Part shown: positions 60,659-64,000 of the stretch, piece after piece
Layout: each line of letters starts with the position of its first letter
Position numbering within the stretch: position 1 is the first letter of the stretch
Program-made: the position numbers and the translations under genes
Notes under the pieces: model-generated
What the model was told of the DNA's origin: nothing
The model's database searches: none
The model's input: only the letters and a program-made list of their open reading frames with translations
DNA from: Pseudomonas sp. GL-B-19
GTDB taxonomy: Bacteria; Pseudomonadota; Gammaproteobacteria; Pseudomonadales; Pseudomonadaceae
Assembly (NCBI RefSeq): GCF_019956415.1
Contig: NZ_JAHBDK010000053.1
Location: 182,162-246,161 of the forward strand
Length of the DNA: 64,000 nucleotides
Reading direction: 5' to 3'

Positions 60659-61387
60659 TTACCAGCGTTCGCTCCAGGGCCGTAAATCCAGTTCGAAAGT
60701 CCAGGCGTCCCGTGGCTGGCTGTGCAGGTACCAATAGTTCTCGGCGATGTGCTCGGGATTGAGGATGCCGTCTTCATCTTTGGTCGCGTATTTCTCCGGG
60801 AAACTCTCGCGGATGAAGTCGGTATCGATAGCCCCGTCGACGACGACGTGTGCAACGTGAATGTTCATGGGGCCGAGTTCACGCGCCATGCTTTGGGCCA
60901 ACGCACGAATTCCGTGCTTGGCGCCGGCGAACGCTGCAAATCCTGCGGCACCGCGCATGCCAGCTGTAGCCCCGGTGAAAAGGATAGTGCCCCGTTGACG
61001 CTTGGCCATGCGCTTGGCAACTTCACGAGCATTAAGAAAACCTGAAAAACAGGCCATTTCCCAAATCTTGAAATACTTGCGGGCCGTTTCTTCAAGAATG
61101 CTGCAGGGCACATTGGCTCCAATGTTGAAGACAAACGCTTCGATAGGCCCGATCTCGCTTTCGATCTGTTCGACTAATGCAATCACCTCTTCTTCCTTGC
61201 GCGCATCGCAGGCAAAACCGTGGGCGTCACCGCCGTTGGCTTTGATGGCGTCGACCAGCGGCTGAAGTTTGTCTGCGCTACGTCGGGTGACGCAGGCGAC
61301 GTAGCCTTCCTGTGCAAAACGTTTGGCAATGGCGCCGCCGGTAGCATCACCTGCGCCGACAACCAGTACGACCTTCTTGTTATTCAT
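60659..61387 (-). CDS. Short-chain dehydrogenase-like protein with altered active site
   Basis: 242 residues. An SDR Rossmann fold is evident (VVLVVGAGDATGGAIAKRF, VTRRSADKLQ), but the glycine motif is unusual and the catalytic tetrad is altered: the segment corresponding to YxxxK reads FAGAK within GFAAFAGAKHGIRAL, with Phe for Tyr; NNAG reads NIGAN. It may be a non-catalytic or atypical family member. It lies divergent from a TetR gene and upstream of the isomerase-like gene. Start ATG 61387. Confidence 0.8.
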   Translation of the reverse strand: MNNKKVVLVVGAGDATGGAIAKRFAQEGYVACVTRRSADKLQPLVDAIKANGGDAHGFACDARKEEEVIALVEQIESEIGPIEAFVFNIGANVPCSILEETARKYFKIWEMACFSGFLNAREVAKRMAKRQRGTILFTGATAGMRGAAGFAAFAGAKHGIRALAQSMARELGPMNIHVAHVVVDGAIDTDFIRESFPEKYATKDEDGILNPEHIAENYWYLHSQPRDAWTFELDLRPWSERW

Positions 61388-61403
61388 CGGTTAATCCCTT
61401 TGC

Positions 61404-61431
61404 TAAACGATCGTTAACTAAACGAACGTTA
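61404..61431. promoter_or_regulatory. Tandem palindromic operator candidate for the TetR gene
   Basis: A perfect palindrome AACGATCGTT (61406-61415) and a near-palindrome AACGAACGTT (61421-61430) sit 15 bases apart in the 92-base divergent gap between the SDR and TetR genes. Such AT-flanked ACG/CGT repeats are typical TetR-family operators. Confidence 0.65.
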
Positions 61432-61479
61432 TGCTACGATTCGGCAGGCGTCAAGAAGATCAATCCTGGGGAAAGGGCA

Positions 61480-62052
61480 ATGCGCTACTCGGCCAGTCAC
61501 AAGTTGGAAACCAAAGAGAAGCTGCTGGAAAGCAGCGCGGTGTCAGCCAAGAAGTCAGGTTTTTCTACGGTTGGTGTCGACGGTTTGATGAAGGCGATTG
61601 GCTTGAGCGGCGGGGCTTTCTATAGTCATTTTTCGTCGAAGGACGAACTGTTCGCTTCAATCGTCGAACGTGAGTTATGTCAAAGCGTGGAACGATTAGG
61701 CGCCGACCAGGGGGGTGAAAAGCTTGAGCGTTGCCTTAAGCATTACCTGAGCATGGCGCATGTCGAGCATCCAGAGTCCGGATGCGCATTGCCAGCGTTA
61801 GGCGCAGAGATCGCTCGTTCGGATGTGCTGGTTCGCCAACAGGCGGAACGCTGGATTTGTCAGCTACAGGAGAATTGGGCGCGCATTCTAGAGAGCGACA
61901 GCCTGGCTTGGGCCATTCTGTCGCAATGTATCGGTGCTTTGGTTGTCGCCCGGATGCTGGCGACGCCAGACATCCAGCGTAATGTGTTGAAGTCCAGCTA
62001 CGATGAGATTGGCCGCCAGATTGCCGGACGGAATCAAACTATTTGCAAATGA
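61480..62052 (+). CDS. TetR-family transcriptional regulator
   Basis: 190 residues; GGGGAAAG precedes ATG 61480. N-terminal helix-turn-helix (residues about 14-58, STVGVDGLMKAIGLSGGAFY, SHFSSKDELFASIV). The C-terminus has the TetR_C_16/AcrR-like helical domain with CALPALGAEIARSD, typical of regulators of oxidoreductase genes. Probably controls the divergent SDR/isomerase pair. The end overlaps the convergent small lipoprotein gene by 14 bases. Confidence 0.88.
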   Translation: MRYSASHKLETKEKLLESSAVSAKKSGFSTVGVDGLMKAIGLSGGAFYSHFSSKDELFASIVERELCQSVERLGADQGGEKLERCLKHYLSMAHVEHPESGCALPALGAEIARSDVLVRQQAERWICQLQENWARILESDSLAWAILSQCIGALVVARMLATPDIQRNVLKSSYDEIGRQIAGRNQTICK

Positions 62053-62320
62053 CGATCATGCTGCGGCTGGTGTAGCCGGCAGGATTGAGCCCGAACGGAT
62101 AGTCTCCAGGTTCTTCCACCGCGTCCCCCGACTTGGCGAGAACCTTGTACCCCTTGGGTGCGCACGAGTTGGCGGCGCTGGTGTAGCACTTGTCCCACGA
62201 AGATGTGAGTCCTGAACAGTTGATATGCAGCCCTTTTTTGCCGTGTTTGACTTGTGTTTTCGAGGTCGCCGCACATCCCGCAATTGCAAGTACGGCGACC
62301 AATATCAAAATTCGTTTCAT
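62039..62320 (-). CDS. Small secreted lipoprotein-like protein
   Basis: 93 residues from ATG 62320 with AGGA upstream. Lipoprotein signal LILVAVLAIAGCAATS with lipobox IAGC. The mature part has four Cys (INCSGLTSSWDKC, NSCAPKGYKVL, VICK), suggesting two disulfides, and a short motif GYTSRSMIVICK typical of a family of Pseudomonas small lipoproteins. Function unknown. Confidence 0.78.
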   Translation of the reverse strand: MKRILILVAVLAIAGCAATSKTQVKHGKKGLHINCSGLTSSWDKCYTSAANSCAPKGYKVLAKSGDAVEEPGDYPFGLNPAGYTSRSMIVICK

Positions 62321-62488
62321 TGCTGTCCTTATAGCGTTCCCGGATCTTGTGCCCGGGTCTCGCTGCATTCGCACTCGCTTAAAGCTTCGTGATATCCCTG
62401 CTCTGAAAAATCCTTGCCTGACACTAGGTTACGGGTCTAAACATGGCCTAATTGAACGGTAATTACCAGACCCGCGTAAAACCCTGTA

Positions 62489-63376
62489 TCAATCTGCCGC
62501 AGCCGCTGGCTTGGCAGCACTGCCCATGGTCATGGTTGCGCCCACGGAAGCGAGAATGATGCACAAGATGGCCATCCACTGTGACAGTGATAGGTATTCA
62601 TTGAGGAACAACAGGCCTGACAATGCGCCGAACGCAGGTTCAATGCTCATTAATGTGCCGAATGTGCGGGCTGGCATGCGGGTGAGCGCTACCATTTCGA
62701 GCGTGTAGGGCAGGGCGGTGGACAGAATGGCAACACCGATGGCCACGGGGATCAGCGCCGGACTCAACAGCGCAGCGCCAGCATGGACGATGCCGATAGG
62801 GGCCACGAACAATGCGGCAATCATCACGCCCAATGCGGCTGTTTGTACGCCATTGTCGGCGCCAGCCCTCTGGCCGAATAGAATATACAGCGCCCAGCAG
62901 ACGCCGGCGCCTAAAGCATAACTTGCACCTGTCAGGTCAATCCCCGCAGATGTGGCTCCTGTTGGAACCAGCAGCAGCAATCCTGCAACGGCCAGTGCTA
63001 TCCACAAAAAGTCGATCGCGCGGCGCGAGGCATAGATTGCCACCGCCAACGGCCCGGTGAACTCCAGGGCTACGGCAATGCCCAACGGGACGGTGCGTAA
63101 AGACATATAGAAGAGGAGGTTCATGCCGCCCAGTGCCATACCGTAAATGATCACGGTGCGTAGGGATTTTGCAGTGAGCTTAGCCCGCCATGGGCGCAGC
63201 AGAAGCAGCATGATCACACTGGCGACAATCAGGCGTAGGGTGGTGGTTCCTTGAGCACCAATAACAGGGAACATGCTTTTAGCCAAAGACGCTCCGGACT
63301 GGATCGACGCCATGGCTATTAGTAGCAGGCCTACCGAGAACAGGGTCGAGGCAAGACTGCGAGGCTGATCATTCAT
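62489..63376 (-). CDS. EamA/RhtA-family inner-membrane exporter
   Basis: 295 residues from ATG 63376; an ATG fourteen codons upstream (63418) is possible, but this start matches the length of the RhtA N-terminus. About ten membrane helices in two EamA repeats. RhtA-like features: LLIAMASIQSGASLAKSMFP, VALEFTGPLAVAIYASRR, LGAGVCWALYILFGQRAG, SIEPAFGALSGLLFLNE. RhtA exports threonine and homoserine; the substrate here is likely a small amino acid or related metabolite. Confidence 0.88.
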   Translation of the reverse strand: MNDQPRSLASTLFSVGLLLIAMASIQSGASLAKSMFPVIGAQGTTTLRLIVASVIMLLLLRPWRAKLTAKSLRTVIIYGMALGGMNLLFYMSLRTVPLGIAVALEFTGPLAVAIYASRRAIDFLWIALAVAGLLLLVPTGATSAGIDLTGASYALGAGVCWALYILFGQRAGADNGVQTAALGVMIAALFVAPIGIVHAGAALLSPALIPVAIGVAILSTALPYTLEMVALTRMPARTFGTLMSIEPAFGALSGLLFLNEYLSLSQWMAILCIILASVGATMTMGSAAKPAAAAD

Positions 63377-63510
63377 TGAGAGGCATCGTCCGAGGTGGGA
63401 AGCAAGAGTATTGCTCATTGCATTTGAGCAATATAGTGCGCATTCGTGGCGAGCACGTCTATATATAGCTGTGATTTTGAATTAGCTGATAGAAAATCCA
63501 AATCAGTGCT

Positions 63511-63538
63511 TGACGGCAGATTCTGGATGTCTATAATT
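63511..63538 (+). promoter_or_regulatory. rRNA operon promoter, distal (P1)
   Basis: TTGACG, a 16-base spacer, TATAAT. A near-perfect sigma-70 promoter, the most upstream of three in series before 16S rRNA. Confidence 0.7.
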
Positions 63539-63655
63539 CGCCCCACTTCCGGCGCAGTCGAAACGGAAAACTCCTTGGTAAACAAAGAGTTACGCAGTTT
63601 TCGGCAGCAAGCGGTTTCAGTTCATCGAAGCCCGAAAGGAGTTGAAAAAGAGGTG

Positions 63656-63683
63656 TTGACAGCAGCGTGTAACGCTGTAGAAT
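63656..63683 (+). promoter_or_regulatory. rRNA operon promoter, middle (P2)
   Basis: TTGACA, a 16-base spacer, TAGAAT, followed by TCGCCTCCC, a GC-rich discriminator typical of stringently controlled rRNA promoters. Confidence 0.8.
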
Positions 63684-63764
63684 TCGCCTCCCGCTGACGA
63701 GAGATCGAAAGCGCAAGTGGTTGAAGTTACAAAGGAAACTTTGAAAACTTCTGAAAATAACCGC

Positions 63765-63792
63765 TTGACAGCAACAGAGGCTGCTGTAGAAT
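63765..63792 (+). promoter_or_regulatory. rRNA operon promoter, proximal (P3)
   Basis: TTGACA, a 16-base spacer, TAGAAT, followed by GCGCGCCTC. An A-rich stretch just upstream (63721-63760) resembles an UP element. Initiation would give a leader of about 190 bases before 16S rRNA. Confidence 0.82.
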
Positions 63793-63827
63793 GCGCGCCT
63801 CGGTTGAGACGAAAGATCTTAACCAAC

Positions 63828-63840
63828 CGCTCTTTAACAA
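63828..63840 (+). promoter_or_regulatory. boxA antitermination site of the rRNA leader
   Basis: CGCTCTTTAACAA matches the conserved boxA consensus TGCTCTTTAACA that recruits NusB/NusE to rRNA transcripts, about 160 bases upstream of the 16S start. Confidence 0.82.
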
Positions 63841-63989
63841 CTGAATCAAGCAATTCGTGTGGGTGCTTGTGGAGTCAGACTGATAGTCAACAAGATTATC
63901 AGCATCACAAGTTACTCCGCGAGAAATCAAAGATGTAACCAACGATTGCTGAGCCAAGTTTAGGGTTTCTTAAAAACCCAAAGATGTTT

Positions 63990-64000
63990 GAACTGAAGAG
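63990..64000 (+). rRNA. 16S ribosomal RNA, first bases only
   Basis: GAACTGAAGAG at the right edge matches the 5' end of Pseudomonas 16S rRNA (continuing TTTGATCATGG). The preceding leader with promoters and boxA supports the call; the mature end is placed to within a few bases. Confidence 0.85.

Overview
The window is a chromosomal segment of a fluorescent Pseudomonas (P. fluorescens group). The evidence is a pyoverdine locus (pvdY, pvdS, pvdL, pvdH, an MbtH-like protein and the fpvGHJK-fpvCDEF operon), a complete acyclic terpene (atu) cluster, msu/sfn sulfur-scavenging genes, GC-rich coding DNA with Pseudomonas-type codon use, and many copies of the Pseudomonas REP element (core GCGAGCAGGCTCGCTCCCAC). 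No phage, insertion sequence, CRISPR array or tRNA gene was recognised.

Layout. 0-5.3 kb: the end of a NarL-type two-component system, a small helical protein, cheV behind a FliA-type promoter, a MOSC protein, ppnP and a DEDDh exonuclease. 5.3-14.5 kb: atuABCDEF on the minus strand with divergent atuR; paired operator-like palindromes lie between them. This pathway degrades citronellol/geraniol-type terpenes through geranyl-CoA carboxylase. 14.6-45.3 kb: the iron block. It holds an orphan periplasmic binding protein, pvdY, pvdS (Fur box upstream), the 13-kb pvdL, pvdH, mbtH-like, and the eight-gene fpv operon that reduces ferripyoverdine and handles iron in the periplasm. Four sequences fit the PvdS iron-starvation box (TAAAT-N16-CGT). 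Between pvdL and pvdH sits a dsbD-dsbE-like-dsbG operon with its divergent two-component system (DsbRS type, copper-linked in P. aeruginosa), and between those an AT-rich gene for a hemopexin-like propeller protein.

45.6-53.5 kb: sulfur-starvation genes. sfnB leads into a methionine-type permease and binding protein, and facing it is msuE-msuD-msuC-sfnR. Both units have a -24/-12 sigma-54 promoter sequence, and SfnR is a sigma-54 activator, so they form a self-contained circuit for using methanesulfonate/sulfone sulfur. 53.8-63.4 kb: ordinary accessory metabolism, comprising two small lipoproteins, a LysE exporter, a cysteine desulfurase, an M24B aminopeptidase, LysR- and TetR-regulated oxidoreductases and an EamA exporter. 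63.5-64 kb: the promoter/leader region of an rRNA operon, with three tandem promoters and a boxA; the window ends about 11 bases into 16S rRNA.

The least expected items are the four-bladed hemopexin-like protein inside the iron/copper block, a REP pair translated in frame near the start of fpvD, a PvdS box that begins with the pvdH stop codon, and a methionine-type transporter lacking a local ATPase gene. Most gene names rest on recognition of family and gene order by eye; no database search was run.
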